A DNA stretch of 64,000 bases from the NCBI GenBank assembly GCA_003216915.1, contig QCIB01000006.1:22641-86640 (forward strand), read 5' to 3'. Source of the stretch: Prochlorococcus sp. AG-402-I23 (lineage in GTDB: Bacteria; Cyanobacteriota; Cyanobacteriia; PCC-6307; Cyanobiaceae). The position numbers and the translations under genes are program-made. This document shows, in pieces, positions 48,252-59,339 of this stretch (its first letter is position 1; the number at the start of each line of letters is the position of its first letter). Under the pieces are notes generated by a model. It was given only the letters and a program-made list of their open reading frames with translations, did not search any database and was not told where the DNA came from.

Positions 48252-48689
48252 ATGTTAATGAAATGTACATCAAAATTATTTTTAAAAAATCTTACCAAAG
48301 CCATATCTTTTTCAATATCCTTAATTGTTGTTTTTACACTATTTAGTTCTCCTTCAATAGCTGCCAAAACCTCTATGACAGGCGACTATACAAAAGATAC
48401 AATTTCAGTTGTTAAAACATTACAAACAGCTGTTGATACTCCAAAAGATTCTCCTAATAAAGATGAAGTAAGAAATGAGGCTCTTACACTTATAACTGAC
48501 TATATTTCCAGATACAGGAATAGAGGGATGGTGAATAAAACTCAATCATTTACCACCATGCAAACAGCATTAAATGCTATGGCAGGTCATTACAAAAACT
48601 TTGCAAGTAGACCTTTACCAGATAAACTTAAGGAGCGTTTAACTAAAGAATTTTCTCTTGCTGAAAAAATGGTTCTAAGAGAAAGTTGA
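48252..48689 (+). CDS. psb27: Photosystem II assembly/repair protein Psb27
   Basis: Luminal factor that binds CP43 in immature photosystem II and keeps the Mn cluster site free during assembly and repair. 145 residues with a signal peptide (hydrophobic 18-32, cleavage after SPSIAA near 38) and the four-helix domain MTGDYTKDTISVVKTLQTAVDTPKDSPNKDEVRNEAL. Psb27 in freshwater cyanobacteria is lipidated on a Cys after the signal peptide. No such Cys exists here, so this form is probably soluble in the lumen. Confidence 0.93.
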   Translation: MLMKCTSKLFLKNLTKAISFSISLIVVFTLFSSPSIAAKTSMTGDYTKDTISVVKTLQTAVDTPKDSPNKDEVRNEALTLITDYISRYRNRGMVNKTQSFTTMQTALNAMAGHYKNFASRPLPDKLKERLTKEFSLAEKMVLRES

Positions 48690-48698
48690 TACAATTCA

Positions 48699-50081
<1,383 letters not shown>

Positions 50082-50092
50082 TTTAGTTCCAA

Positions 50093-51103
50093 ATGAAGGG
50101 ATCCTTTAGACATTTTGAATATAATAAAAAGGTTGATCTCGTTGGTCTGGGCAACGCAATAGTAGATATTATTGTAAATATTGAAGATGAGTTTCTTGAG
50201 ATAAATAATCTAGATAAAGGATCAATGAATCTCATTAATTCTGAAGAATCTCAGAGATTGTTAGAAAATTGCAAAGTCATCAAACAAATATCAGGAGGAT
50301 CCTCAGCAAATACCGTTGTTTGTTTAGCAGAATTAGGAAATCATGTGCAGTTTATAGGAAGAGTGAAAAATGATCAATTTGGGAAATTCTTTTCCGACGA
50401 TATTAAAAAAAGTAAAACTATATTCAATACTCCACCAACTATTGAAGGCGCTTCAACAGCTCATTCAATCATATTGATTACACCTGATGCTCAAAGAACT
50501 ATGTGCACTTACCTAGGAGCATCTATAGAGTTTGAACCAAAAGACATAGATTTTAGTGTACTCAAAGAAAGTAAATACTTATATTTAGAAGGGTATTTAT
50601 GGGACAGCGAATTAGCTAAAAATGCTTTTCTTAAAGCCGCTCAAATTGCAAATCAGTCTAATACAAAAATTATTCTTTCATTGTCTGATTCATTTTGTGT
50701 AGATAGACATCGAGAGAGTTTCTTGGAATTCATTGATAACCATGTAGATATAGTTTTTTGTAATGAATCGGAGGTTTTAAGTTTATTTAAAAAGGTTAAA
50801 TTAGCAAACTGCCAAGGAGAACTATCTTCACTATGTGAATTAGCAGTGGTAACTCTTGGTAGCAATGGTTCTCTCATAATTAACAAAAATGCCATTGAGG
50901 TAATTATGTCAATCAGTAACGGGAAAGTCATTGATACTACAGGAGCAGGAGATATTTATGCTGGAGGATTTATTCATGGATTAATAAATAATTATTCCCT
51001 AAAAAAATGCGGAGAGTTAGGTTCAATTTGTGCTGGGCATATAATTACTCAATTAGGATCCAGATCTGATATCGATTTTAGAGAGTTAATAAGAGAAATT
51101 TAA
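50093..51103 (+). CDS. PfkB-family carbohydrate/adenosine kinase
   Basis: 336 residues of the ribokinase fold: GLGNAIVDIIVNIED at the start, GGSSANTVVCLAELG, and the catalytic DTTGAGDIYAGGFIHGL near residue 280. Relatives in cyanobacteria are annotated as adenosine kinase or sugar kinase. The tight link to purA favours a purine nucleoside substrate, but that is inference. It converges on cutA with no gap. Confidence 0.85.
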   Translation: MKGSFRHFEYNKKVDLVGLGNAIVDIIVNIEDEFLEINNLDKGSMNLINSEESQRLLENCKVIKQISGGSSANTVVCLAELGNHVQFIGRVKNDQFGKFFSDDIKKSKTIFNTPPTIEGASTAHSIILITPDAQRTMCTYLGASIEFEPKDIDFSVLKESKYLYLEGYLWDSELAKNAFLKAAQIANQSNTKIILSLSDSFCVDRHRESFLEFIDNHVDIVFCNESEVLSLFKKVKLANCQGELSSLCELAVVTLGSNGSLIINKNAIEVIMSISNGKVIDTTGAGDIYAGGFIHGLINNYSLKKCGELGSICAGHIITQLGSRSDIDFRELIREI

Positions 51104-51409
51104 TCAAATAGTCTTATCGATCCAATCATAATATTTCATCTCAGAATAGTATTTTTTATAAATAATTTGTGGGACATCATATGTAGAAATTTTATTTAAG
51201 AACTCAATTAAATAATCTTTAAATTCTGGTTTACTTTTTATTGTAATTTCAAACTCTTTAGTTTCTTCAATATCATCATCCCACTTATAAATTGAAAAAA
51301 TTTGCTTTATCGAAACACAAGCTGCAAGTTTATTTTGTGTTAGTAATTTAGCCATTCGCAAAGCATTTGCTTTACTTGATTCAGTTGTGATCATAACTAA
51401 TACTTCCAT
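51104..51409 (-). CDS. cutA: Divalent-cation tolerance protein CutA
   Basis: 101 residues, trimeric CutA1 fold: MEVLVMITTESSKANALRMAKLLTQNKLAACVSIKQIFSIYKWDDDIEETKEFEITIKS. The ACVS and Y-x-W motifs are in place. Implicated in copper tolerance in E. coli; the molecular role in cyanobacteria is not settled. It lies 13 bp downstream of cobK on the same strand. Confidence 0.93.
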   Translation of the reverse strand: MEVLVMITTESSKANALRMAKLLTQNKLAACVSIKQIFSIYKWDDDIEETKEFEITIKSKPEFKDYLIEFLNKISTYDVPQIIYKKYYSEMKYYDWIDKTI

Positions 51410-51422
51410 AATTAATTAAACA

Positions 51423-52220
51423 TCAATATTTTTTAATTATGTGATCTATCAAATTGTGGTATTGATTAAAAGAGTAAGAATAATCATTTTTATTTTTTGG
51501 CCTTTTAACTAAAAATAACTTCATTTTACTTCCAGAAACTATACTCTCCCAATTTTTCTGAGAATAACTTCCAGATTCTCTGCATAGAACATAATCTATC
51601 TCCCAGAAATCACAAAGTTTTTTTTCTAATATGCTTTCATTATTTTTACTCGGTTCAAGTATCGCTATGTTTGAATTTTTAATACATGATCCAAAAGCTA
51701 TAGTTATACTCTGGTAAGTTGGAAGTACCCTAGTAAATACATTTGCTTTACAATTCATATAATAATTAGCTGTATCGTTAAGGAATCTTGATCCTATCGC
51801 CAGAAGAATATTCTTATTTTCTAGATCAACGTTATTTATATCCTTTAAATCATCAATATAAAAAAAATTATTAGTATTATTTATTAGAGATTTCCTCTCA
51901 AATAGTAAGAGAGGTATATTAATCTCTTTACATGCATTATTAAGATTTTTAGAAATTATCACGGCAAACGGATGAGTAGCATCAACAACACATTTGATTT
52001 TATTCTTTTTTATGAAATTAATTATTTGATCTTTATTATTTAATTTACCCGTAATGATATGTAACTTTGGATTTTCAATATAGGCTTGCCTTGCTTTATA
52101 AGTTAAAACACTTGCAAAAACTGAATAGTTAAGTTCAAGAAGCCTATCAGCTATTACAGGTCCATCCGAAGTTCCTGATAGGATCCAAACATTTTTATAG
52201 CAATTTTTTTGATTCTGCAT
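51423..52220 (-). CDS. cobK: Precorrin-6A reductase
   Basis: NADPH-dependent reductase of the corrin ring in cobalamin (or pseudocobalamin) synthesis. 265 residues with VWILSGTSDGPVIADRLLELNYSVFASVLT at the N-terminus, the CVVDATHPFAVIISKN motif near residue 80 and VLCRESG near the end. It belongs to the CobK/CbiJ family. It shares an upstream gap of 28 bp with the divergent ssb. Confidence 0.88.
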   Translation of the reverse strand: MQNQKNCYKNVWILSGTSDGPVIADRLLELNYSVFASVLTYKARQAYIENPKLHIITGKLNNKDQIINFIKKNKIKCVVDATHPFAVIISKNLNNACKEINIPLLLFERKSLINNTNNFFYIDDLKDINNVDLENKNILLAIGSRFLNDTANYYMNCKANVFTRVLPTYQSITIAFGSCIKNSNIAILEPSKNNESILEKKLCDFWEIDYVLCRESGSYSQKNWESIVSGSKMKLFLVKRPKNKNDYSYSFNQYHNLIDHIIKKY

Positions 52221-52248
52221 CAGTATGTCTTTAATTAAATAGTAAATA

Positions 52249-52674
52249 ATGAATCATTGTTTAATTCAAGGGGTTATTAATAGCGCTCCCCAAATGAGGT
52301 ATACCAAAGAGAACCAAACTCCAATTGCAGAGATGATTGTTAATTTTAAAGGATTACGTAGTGAAGATCCAACCAGAGATCTCAAGATCATAGGATGGGG
52401 GAATATTGCCCAAGAAATGGTAGATGAACTAAAGGAGGGGCAAAATATTGTTATTGAGGGACGTCTAAAAATGAATTCTGTCACTAGAAAAGACGGAACT
52501 AAAGAAAAGCAACCAGAACTAACAGCTTCAAAGATTCATCAAATATCGCCAGTTGACGTTATTAATTCTGTTCAAAAAGAAAATAATGAGTCATTTAAAA
52601 ATAAAGAAAACACCAAAAAGTCTAGTTGGGATAGTTCACCTTTAGTACCCGAAGTTGACGAAATACCTTTTTAA
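52249..52674 (+). CDS. ssb: Single-stranded DNA-binding protein
   Basis: 141 residues: an OB-fold of about 105 residues (MNHCLIQGVINSAPQMRYTKENQTPIAEM, then NIVIEGRLKMNSVTRKDGTKEKQPELTASKIHQI), a polar linker and an acidic tail EVDEIPF that recruits repair proteins. The short length is typical of this lineage. It converges on the next small gene with 1 bp between stops. Confidence 0.93.
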   Translation: MNHCLIQGVINSAPQMRYTKENQTPIAEMIVNFKGLRSEDPTRDLKIIGWGNIAQEMVDELKEGQNIVIEGRLKMNSVTRKDGTKEKQPELTASKIHQISPVDVINSVQKENNESFKNKENTKKSSWDSSPLVPEVDEIPF

Positions 52675-52675
52675 A

Positions 52676-52858
52676 TCAAATATCAACATTATTTTCTTGA
52701 ACACTTATAATTAACTTGCTTAATTTTCTTTCAAGCGCAGCAAGTTCGCTTCTGATTTCTGGCCATTTACCCTTATCAAGATTTTCTAATAGCCATGCTC
52801 TATCTTGATCAAGTTTAAAAATTAAATCTTCTTGATTTGCAGTATTAGTATCTTGCAT
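52676..52858 (-). CDS. Unknown small protein (60 aa)
   Basis: No function known to me. Sequence MQDTNTANQEDLIFKLDQDR followed by a helical, charged stretch (ENLDKGKWPEIRSELAALERKLSKLIISVQE) with coiled-coil character. No signal or membrane segment. It fits exactly between ssb and a DUF2854 gene, with ATG at 52858 and gene-like composition, so I treat it as real. Confidence 0.6.
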   Translation of the reverse strand: MQDTNTANQEDLIFKLDQDRAWLLENLDKGKWPEIRSELAALERKLSKLIISVQENNVDI

Positions 52859-52900
52859 AATACTTGTTAACCCATTTAAAACTAATTCTAGTAAACAAAA

Positions 52901-53431
52901 ATGAAGAAATACTTATCACCTGGAAACTTAATAGTAACCGTTGGGGGTTTATTAGCTTTTATTGGAATGACTGCTTATTTTACAGACTCAGTAAATTTAA
53001 GTGTACCTACTTTTTTTTATGGAGTACCTATTTTTCTAATTGGTTTAGGTTTAAAGACTTCCGAAATACCTCCTGTAGAGTTGTTTGACAATACAAATTT
53101 TGCGACAAATAAATTTAATAGACCAAAAGAATTAACAGCACTAGTTAAAGATGTTACAAGATGGAGGTATGGGATAAAAGCTCATCTTGAATCGTCATTA
53201 GAATCTTTAAACTTGTGGGACGAAGATAATCCCCCTCAACTAAAAGAAATAGAAGAAATTACAAAGGAAGAAAAAAATGGTCTCAGAATGCGTTTCGAAT
53301 TAAACGCTGTCCCTCTAGAAAAATGGATTGAAAAACAAGAAAGATTAAACAGGTTTTTTGTCAAAGGTCTTGAATCAGAATTTATTATCGACGATAATAA
53401 AAAAGAATTTGATTTTATTCTCTTTTATTGA
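52901..53431 (+). CDS. DUF2854-family membrane protein
   Basis: 176 residues with two N-terminal membrane helices (about 8-30 and 36-54: NLIVTVGGLLAFIGMTAYF, FFYGVPIFLIGLGL) and a soluble C-terminal domain (LTALVKDVTRWRYGIKAHLESSLESL...). The pattern GGLLAFIGMTAYFTD...FYGVPIFLIGLGLK is that of DUF2854, a family found in cyanobacteria and plastids without an assigned role. Confidence 0.75.
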   Translation: MKKYLSPGNLIVTVGGLLAFIGMTAYFTDSVNLSVPTFFYGVPIFLIGLGLKTSEIPPVELFDNTNFATNKFNRPKELTALVKDVTRWRYGIKAHLESSLESLNLWDEDNPPQLKEIEEITKEEKNGLRMRFELNAVPLEKWIEKQERLNRFFVKGLESEFIIDDNKKEFDFILFY

Positions 53432-53495
53432 ATATAGGGATATATTTATAAAAACCTAATTTCTCAATTCAATCAAGATTTAATGATTTTTAATA

Positions 53496-54347
53496 ATGAA
53501 TGATTCTCAAAGAGTATCAATATTAAGCGAAGCACTTCCATACATACAAAGTTTTTCAGGTAGAAAAATTGTTATTAAGTATGGTGGTTCTGTTATGGAG
53601 GAGGATGATTTAAAAAATGCTTTTTTTAGAGACATAGCACTTTTATCAACCGTGGGGGTTTGTCCGATAGTAATTCATGGAGGTGGGCCTGAGATTAATA
53701 ATTGGTTAAAGAAATTAGAAATATCTCCTAAATTCGAAAATGGATTAAGAATTACTGATCAAAAAACAATGGAAATTGTCGAGATGGTTCTAATGGGTAA
53801 AGTTAACAAACAAATTGTAAAAGGCATTAATAAAACTGGATCCTTGGCTGTGGGAATATCAGGTCTTGATGGAAACTTAATTCAATCTAGAGAACTAGGA
53901 GATGGGAGCCATGGGTTAGTGGGAGAGGTTACAAAAATCAATCCTGAGATATTAGATCCTCTTATTTCTAAGGGATATATACCTATTATTTCTAGTATTG
54001 GATCAACCTTGGAGGGTATTTCCCACAACATTAATGCAGATTTTGTTGCTGGAGAAATTGCTGCTGCAATAAATGCAGAAAAACTTATTCTTCTTACTGA
54101 TACTCAAGGGATTTTAAGAGAAAAAGACGACAAAAATAGTCTTGTTGAAAAAACGAATCTCAAAGAGGCAAGAGATTTTATTGATAAAAAAATTGTGACT
54201 GAAGGTATGATTCCAAAGACAGAATGCTGTATAAGAGCTTTAGCACAAGGAGTCAAAGCAGCTCACATAATTGATGGAAGAATAGAACATTCATTACTTC
54301 TTGAGATTTTTACAAATTCCGGAATAGGTACAATGATAGTCGCCTAA
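53496..54347 (+). CDS. argB: Acetylglutamate kinase
   Basis: Second and controlled step of arginine synthesis, phosphorylating N-acetylglutamate. 283 residues, with [27 protein letters not shown] and [30 protein letters not shown]. In cyanobacteria the enzyme is arginine-inhibited and relieved by PII binding; the N-terminal helix needed for the hexamer ([19 protein letters not shown]) is present. It lies 3 bp before the next gene. Confidence 0.97.
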   Translation: MNDSQRVSILSEALPYIQSFSGRKIVIKYGGSVMEEDDLKNAFFRDIALLSTVGVCPIVIHGGGPEINNWLKKLEISPKFENGLRITDQKTMEIVEMVLMGKVNKQIVKGINKTGSLAVGISGLDGNLIQSRELGDGSHGLVGEVTKINPEILDPLISKGYIPIISSIGSTLEGISHNINADFVAGEIAAAINAEKLILLTDTQGILREKDDKNSLVEKTNLKEARDFIDKKIVTEGMIPKTECCIRALAQGVKAAHIIDGRIEHSLLLEIFTNSGIGTMIVA

Positions 54348-54350
54348 CCT

Positions 54351-55460
54351 ATGAAAACTTATGAGCAAGTTTTAGGAACAGTAGAACTTGCCTTAGCTAA
54401 AGGTGAGTATCATTATTGTATTAAATTTCTTTTGCCTTTAATCAAATCATTTCCTTTGTCAAGTAAAGAGGGAGTGAATTTAAGAACAATCTTAATTACT
54501 GCTCTTTGTGGGATCAATAAAAAGGAGGAGGCTAAAAAGTTTTGTAAAGAACTTCTAAAATCTTACGATAATAAAACGAGAGAAAATGCAAAATATTTGA
54601 TGGAAGTTATAGACTCTCCTGAAATTAAAAAGCCAGAAAATTGGAAAATACAGTTTGAAAGTGACCCATCACTAGATAAAAAATCTCTTAACTCACTGCG
54701 CAAAAAAAGAGAAGTATTGGAGAAAAAGAAATTTATTAATGTAACTGACACTCCAACTGGTGAAACAAAACCCTTTCAGAAAGGCTTTTCACTGATCATT
54801 TTTTTAATACTATTATTATTAATCCCACTCTTAAGTGGCTGCGTTAAAGTTGAAAATACCCTTGATCTTAGTGAACTTGATTCAATAACCAATAATTTAG
54901 TGATAGAGAGTAAATATTTAAATAAATTCCCTTGGCAATTAAAATTTGAAGAGAAAATGAAAGATATTTTTCCTGACGAAGAAATTGAACAAGACGTATC
55001 AACCTTTTCTTTAAAACATAAAAATCTCAATTTAGAAGATACAAAACAAGTTCTTAGAATCACCCAAAATACAGCTGGAGATTTGGCGGGAGGATCTACA
55101 AATATAGAAATTAATACTACTCAAAAAAACTTCATTTTTTTTAAAAAATTCTTTTTCAGGTTTGATTTGGATTTAAATTCTATTCAAGGTATTGATAATT
55201 TAGAACTCATTTTCAAGATTATTCACCCTAATAAAGCTACTCTTACTGATCAAAATAATTCAAATTTAGAAATCACAAAAAATCTAATAATTTGGAATTT
55301 AAATCAAGGTCAGATAAATAGTCTTGAATTTTCTTTTTGGAGCCTTAACAAACTTTTGATTGGGATATCTACTATTTTGTTAATTATAGTATTGGCTTAT
55401 TTATTAAGATTCTATAGATTTAAATTAGGTACAGATTTACCCCAACTTCCATCAAAGTAA
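54351..55460 (+). CDS. Membrane protein with TPR-like N-terminus, DUF3153-like
   Basis: 369 residues. The first 90 look like two helical TPR-type repeats (LGTVELALAKGEYHYCIKFLLPLIKSFPL; TILITALCGINKKEEAKKFCKELLKSY). A membrane helix follows near 143-160, ending LLSGCVKVENTLDL. An outer or luminal beta-rich domain and a second helix near the C-terminus (LIGISTILLIIVLAYLLRF) complete it. The GCV motif after the first helix recalls cyanobacterial DUF3153 lipoproteins, but here it is internal. Function unknown; coupled to argB (3 bp). Confidence 0.65.
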   Translation: MKTYEQVLGTVELALAKGEYHYCIKFLLPLIKSFPLSSKEGVNLRTILITALCGINKKEEAKKFCKELLKSYDNKTRENAKYLMEVIDSPEIKKPENWKIQFESDPSLDKKSLNSLRKKREVLEKKKFINVTDTPTGETKPFQKGFSLIIFLILLLLIPLLSGCVKVENTLDLSELDSITNNLVIESKYLNKFPWQLKFEEKMKDIFPDEEIEQDVSTFSLKHKNLNLEDTKQVLRITQNTAGDLAGGSTNIEINTTQKNFIFFKKFFFRFDLDLNSIQGIDNLELIFKIIHPNKATLTDQNNSNLEITKNLIIWNLNQGQINSLEFSFWSLNKLLIGISTILLIIVLAYLLRFYRFKLGTDLPQLPSK

Positions 55461-57737
55461 TTACAACTCTGCTGGATTAACATCAATTGTTAAAAAAACA
55501 TTTTTTGGAATAAGTTTCCATAATATTGATCTATCAGGTAAAGGTATCTTTGTTCCTTCAGGACCATGCATTAATATCTGCCATCGAAATTTTTTACCGA
55601 CTTTAGCAATTAAACTAGGAGCAGGACCAATTAATTTCCAGTTCTTTTTCTCACAAAAATTGAGTAAATATTTTGCCAATTTTATTGCAATTGACTCAGT
55701 TAATTCATAATTTTCACCTGATAATTTAAGAAGGCAAATCGTGCAAAATGGAAATAAGCTAGCATCTTTTCTCAATCTCGAGTTTTCACTTAAGAATCTT
55801 TCATAATCTCTTTTCTGAAGATACGAAATTACCGGGTGGTTAGGTTTATATGTTTGAAAAATTACTTTTCCTTTTTTTTGAGCCCTGCCAGCCCTGCCAG
55901 CTAATTGCAAAAACAATTGTAATGATTTTTCTTCTGCCGAAATATCTGGGCGATGAAGCAACCCATCTGCTGCAATAACTACTGAAAGAGTAATATTGGG
56001 GATATCAATCCCTTTTGCTAACATTTGAGTTCCTACAAGAATATCAGCATCACCTTTAGAAAACTTTGAAAGAATATCTCTATGACCATCCTTTCCGGAG
56101 GTTGTATCTTTATCAAAGCGAAGTACTCTTAAGTCAGGAAATTCTTCATTTAAAAACTCTATTACCCTTTGTGTACCTATTCCAAAAGGTTTAAATGCAG
56201 TTGAATTACAATCTGGGCAACTATTGATCAATCTCGACTTATGATCACACCAATGACAGCTTAACCATTTTTTTCCTTGTGAACCGAGATGCACTGATAA
56301 AGGAACGTCACAGTTAGGGCAATTTATTAAATATCCGCAATTTCTACAACTTAAAAACCCACTATGCCCCCTCCTAGGGATCAAAATTATTGCCTGCTCT
56401 TTTTTTAAGCTTAGTTGAGGAATTAATTGTAATAATTCATTGGAAAAAATTTTCATATTTCCCTTCTTGAACTCATCTCGCATATCAATAATTCTTATTT
56501 CAGGAATCTCATTACTAGATATCCTTTGAATCATTCTTACCAATTTAAAATTCTTTTCAAAAATACACTTTTTCCAAGTCTTCATTGATGGGGTTGCACT
56601 CCCAAAAATTAACTTTGCAGAATTCCTTTTTACTATTTCAATAGCAATCTCTCTTGCGTCATAACAAGGCATAGGACTATCTTGTTTATAAGAAATATCA
56701 TGTTCTTCATCCATTATTATTAATCCTAGATTTTTCATTGGAAGAAAAACTGCGGACCTTGTTCCTATTACTATTAAAGGTTCATTAGCATTAATAATTT
56801 TCTTCCAAACTACAGTTCTATGACTGGGAGAACAGTTACTATGATATTCGTAAACGACATTATTAAATCGATGACTAAACCTATCAATAAGTTGAGGAAT
56901 TAGTCCAATTTCTGGGGCTAGTATCAAACAACTTTTTTTCTTAAGAAATTGATCTTCAGCAATTCTCATATAAACTTCTGTTTTGCCTGAACCTGTTTCA
57001 CCCCATAGAAGTAAAGCATTTCCAGATTTCATGGTTTGGAATTCTTGAAATGCAATTTTTTGCTCATTTGTAAGATTTGGTTTTTTAATTGCAATATTAT
57101 GATTTAAAAAGGAATTTAATTTAGTATTTATATTTTTTTTTCTTTTAGATTTAACAAGATAATTTTTACTGACCATTGAGTTAATTAGAGTGTAATTAAA
57201 ACCAGACTTTACTAATTCACTTTGCCAATTACCTTTTTCAGGTAAAAAATTTATTAAAAACAATTCTTTTTTTGTTAATCCATTTTTCTTAATATCAAAT
57301 TCTTTTTTAGTTTCAATCCATATTTGATCTTTTAAACCGTTAGAAAAATTCTTATATTTCCCAATCCAGCCAGGAGGAAATGCAGTTTTAAACATTTTTA
57401 AATTACTAACCATATAAAAAGAGGCTAGGGACTCTATCCATTCTCTCCAAGAGTCATCAATTATTTTTTTCTGCAAAATACTTTCAACGAACAAATATCT
57501 TATGCTTTTTTCTCCAGTAATATTTGCATCATCATTATTGATTATCGAAATTTTTTTTTTGGAGATCACCAACCCATTCAATAATCTCCCTCTTAGTCTC
57601 ACACTTACAATATCTCCAACTTCTGCCCCAAGATTATTTCCATCTAAATAGTAAAAACTTTCATTAGTACTGCCTATATCAAGCAAAATTTCCAATTTGT
57701 AGGAGATATTTAATAACTGATTACTTGCCGGCTTCAA
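55461..57737 (-). CDS. priA: Primosomal helicase PriA
   Basis: Restarts stalled replication forks. 758 residues with Walker A GETGSGKTEVY near 250, DEEHD, GSATPSMKTWK, the zinc-binding cysteine pairs (CRNCGYLINCPNC, CHWCDHKSRLINSCPDC) and helicase motifs VGTQMLAKGIDIPN and LAGRAGRAQKKG. It converges on the DUF3153-like gene without a gap. A copy of the 14-bp intergenic repeat lies 23 bp upstream of its start. Confidence 0.96.
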   Translation of the reverse strand: MKPASNQLLNISYKLEILLDIGSTNESFYYLDGNNLGAEVGDIVSVRLRGRLLNGLVISKKKISIINNDDANITGEKSIRYLFVESILQKKIIDDSWREWIESLASFYMVSNLKMFKTAFPPGWIGKYKNFSNGLKDQIWIETKKEFDIKKNGLTKKELFLINFLPEKGNWQSELVKSGFNYTLINSMVSKNYLVKSKRKKNINTKLNSFLNHNIAIKKPNLTNEQKIAFQEFQTMKSGNALLLWGETGSGKTEVYMRIAEDQFLKKKSCLILAPEIGLIPQLIDRFSHRFNNVVYEYHSNCSPSHRTVVWKKIINANEPLIVIGTRSAVFLPMKNLGLIIMDEEHDISYKQDSPMPCYDAREIAIEIVKRNSAKLIFGSATPSMKTWKKCIFEKNFKLVRMIQRISSNEIPEIRIIDMRDEFKKGNMKIFSNELLQLIPQLSLKKEQAIILIPRRGHSGFLSCRNCGYLINCPNCDVPLSVHLGSQGKKWLSCHWCDHKSRLINSCPDCNSTAFKPFGIGTQRVIEFLNEEFPDLRVLRFDKDTTSGKDGHRDILSKFSKGDADILVGTQMLAKGIDIPNITLSVVIAADGLLHRPDISAEEKSLQLFLQLAGRAGRAQKKGKVIFQTYKPNHPVISYLQKRDYERFLSENSRLRKDASLFPFCTICLLKLSGENYELTESIAIKLAKYLLNFCEKKNWKLIGPAPSLIAKVGKKFRWQILMHGPEGTKIPLPDRSILWKLIPKNVFLTIDVNPAEL

Positions 57738-57760
57738 AACTTTTTCTTAGTATTGGATTG

Positions 57761-57774
57761 TTGAACATTCCACA
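57761..57774 (-). repeat. 14-bp repeat TGTGGAATGTTCAA, copy C
   Basis: Reads TTGAACATTCCACA on the plus strand, the exact complement of copies at 10754-10767 and 10985-10998. It lies 23 bp upstream of the priA ATG. TTCCACA resembles part of a DnaA box, and TTGAA-NN-TTCCA is an imperfect dyad. Confidence 0.6.
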
Positions 57775-57799
57775 AAGTGTTTTTTGCACATTGTAAGTA

Positions 57800-57970
57800 T
57801 CCTGCTCTTAAGGGAGACATGAAGCTTTGATCATTAACTGAAAATTCAAAAAATGATCTGCCTGTCTGAGAAATCCCAAGACTTTTTACTTTAGGTAATC
57901 TATAGCACTATTTAAATTTTTCAACAATTTAGAAAACTTTTCTTATTCTCATTTTGTGAAAAAGTTTTTT
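57800..57970 (+). ncRNA. Candidate small RNA or attenuated leader upstream of rpoD
   Basis: A plus-strand hairpin (57933-57942 with 57958-57968, one bulge) ends in six T residues, the form of an intrinsic terminator, yet no plus-strand gene lies before it. Upstream, GATCATT (57829-57835) pairs with AATGATC (57852-57858) around an inner TGAA/TTCA stem. Together these suggest a short transcript ending near 57970; its 5' end is not determined. The alternative is a regulated rpoD leader. Confidence 0.35.
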
Positions 57971-58060
57971 AAACATAAAGGGGGAGTTTACTACTAAATG
58001 TTCAAATTAGCCCTAAATAAAATTTTATCTAGTTAAATTCACCGTAGAAAGGAGTCAATT

Positions 58061-59242
58061 ATGTGTCCAGTCGCAGCAGAATCAAAGAATTCCAAGCCTA
58101 GTTCAAAAAAAAAGCTCAATAAAAAAATTAATACAAATTTAGAAACAGTAGTTGAAGGAGATAGTAATAAAAATAGTCAAAATTTACAGACATCTTCTGA
58201 GTTAAACGAAAGCAGTATTCAAAATAATAATGAATTTAGTAATGCTGAAGAAGAAGATAAAGGGCTCGGAAATATAAAGCTTGGGCCAAAAGGTATCTAC
58301 ACTGAAGATTCAATAAGAGTTTATCTACAAGAAATTGGAAGAATTAGACTTTTAAGACCAGATGAAGAAATTGAGCTTGCAAGAAAAATTGCTGACTTAC
58401 TCCAATTAGAAGAGCTGGCAACTCAATATGAGTCAGAAAAAGGACATTTCCCATCAGTTAGAGAATGGGCCGAGTTAATAGATATGCCTCTTTCCAAATT
58501 TAGAAGAAGACTTCTCTTAGGTAGGAGAGCTAAAGAAAAAATGGTTCAATCAAATTTAAGATTAGTTGTTTCCATTGCTAAAAAATATATGAATAGAGGT
58601 TTATCATTTCAAGATTTAATCCAAGAAGGAAGTTTGGGTCTAATTAGGGCCGCGGAAAAATTTGACCATGAAAAAGGTTATAAGTTCTCTACATATGCAA
58701 CTTGGTGGATTCGCCAAGCAATTACGAGAGCAATTGCGGATCAAAGTAGGACTATTAGATTGCCAGTTCACTTATACGAGACGATATCCAGAATTAAAAA
58801 AACCACAAAAGTCCTCAGCCAAGAATTTGGCAGGAAACCTAGTGAAGAAGAAATCGCTGAGAGCATGGAAATGACAATTGAAAAATTAAGATTTATAGCT
58901 AAAAGTGCTCAACTTCCTATTTCTTTAGAAACTCCAATAGGGAAAGAGGAAGACTCAAGACTCGGAGACTTCATAGAGGCTGATATAGAAAATCCAGAGC
59001 AAGATGTTTCTAAAACTTTATTGAGAGAAGATTTGGAAGGAGTTTTAGCCACTCTTAGTCCAAGAGAAAGAGATGTTCTCAGATTGAGATATGGAATTGA
59101 TGATGGAAGGATGAAAACTCTTGAAGAAATTGGCCAGATTTTTGATGTGACGAGAGAAAGAATTAGACAAATAGAGGCAAAAGCCCTAAGAAAACTTAGA
59201 CATCCAAATCGAAATGGGGTTTTAAAAGAATATATAAAATAA
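58061..59242 (+). CDS. rpoD: Principal RNA polymerase sigma factor (RpoD/SigA)
   Basis: 393 residues: a charged, Asn/Ser-rich N-terminus of about 85, region 1.2 ([28 protein letters not shown]), region 2 ([35 protein letters not shown], with [23 protein letters not shown]), region 3, and region 4.2 ([32 protein letters not shown]). The end [13 protein letters not shown] is that of the cyanobacterial group 1 factor. A strong Shine-Dalgarno AAAGGAG precedes the ATG. hemC follows by 97 bp. Confidence 0.93.
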   Translation: MCPVAAESKNSKPSSKKKLNKKINTNLETVVEGDSNKNSQNLQTSSELNESSIQNNNEFSNAEEEDKGLGNIKLGPKGIYTEDSIRVYLQEIGRIRLLRPDEEIELARKIADLLQLEELATQYESEKGHFPSVREWAELIDMPLSKFRRRLLLGRRAKEKMVQSNLRLVVSIAKKYMNRGLSFQDLIQEGSLGLIRAAEKFDHEKGYKFSTYATWWIRQAITRAIADQSRTIRLPVHLYETISRIKKTTKVLSQEFGRKPSEEEIAESMEMTIEKLRFIAKSAQLPISLETPIGKEEDSRLGDFIEADIENPEQDVSKTLLREDLEGVLATLSPRERDVLRLRYGIDDGRMKTLEEIGQIFDVTRERIRQIEAKALRKLRHPNRNGVLKEYIK

Positions 59243-59339
59243 AAAAAGTTAAGTATAATATTTAGCTTTAAAAACTTGCAAAAGAATAGCTTAAAATAGA
59301 TTCGACTTTATTTTTAATTCAAACTCAAAATAATATTTA

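Larger units (their letters stand above)
57738..58060. promoter_or_regulatory. Divergent region between priA and rpoD
   Basis: A 323-bp gap with no convincing gene. It contains the third copy of the 14-bp repeat (57761-57774), a stem-loop at 57829-57858, a terminator-like hairpin at 57933-57970, and the sigma factor's strong ribosome site AAAGGAG just before 58061. A 9-bp partial match to the repeat (AATGTTCAA) is at 57997-58005 and may be chance. Confidence 0.6.
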
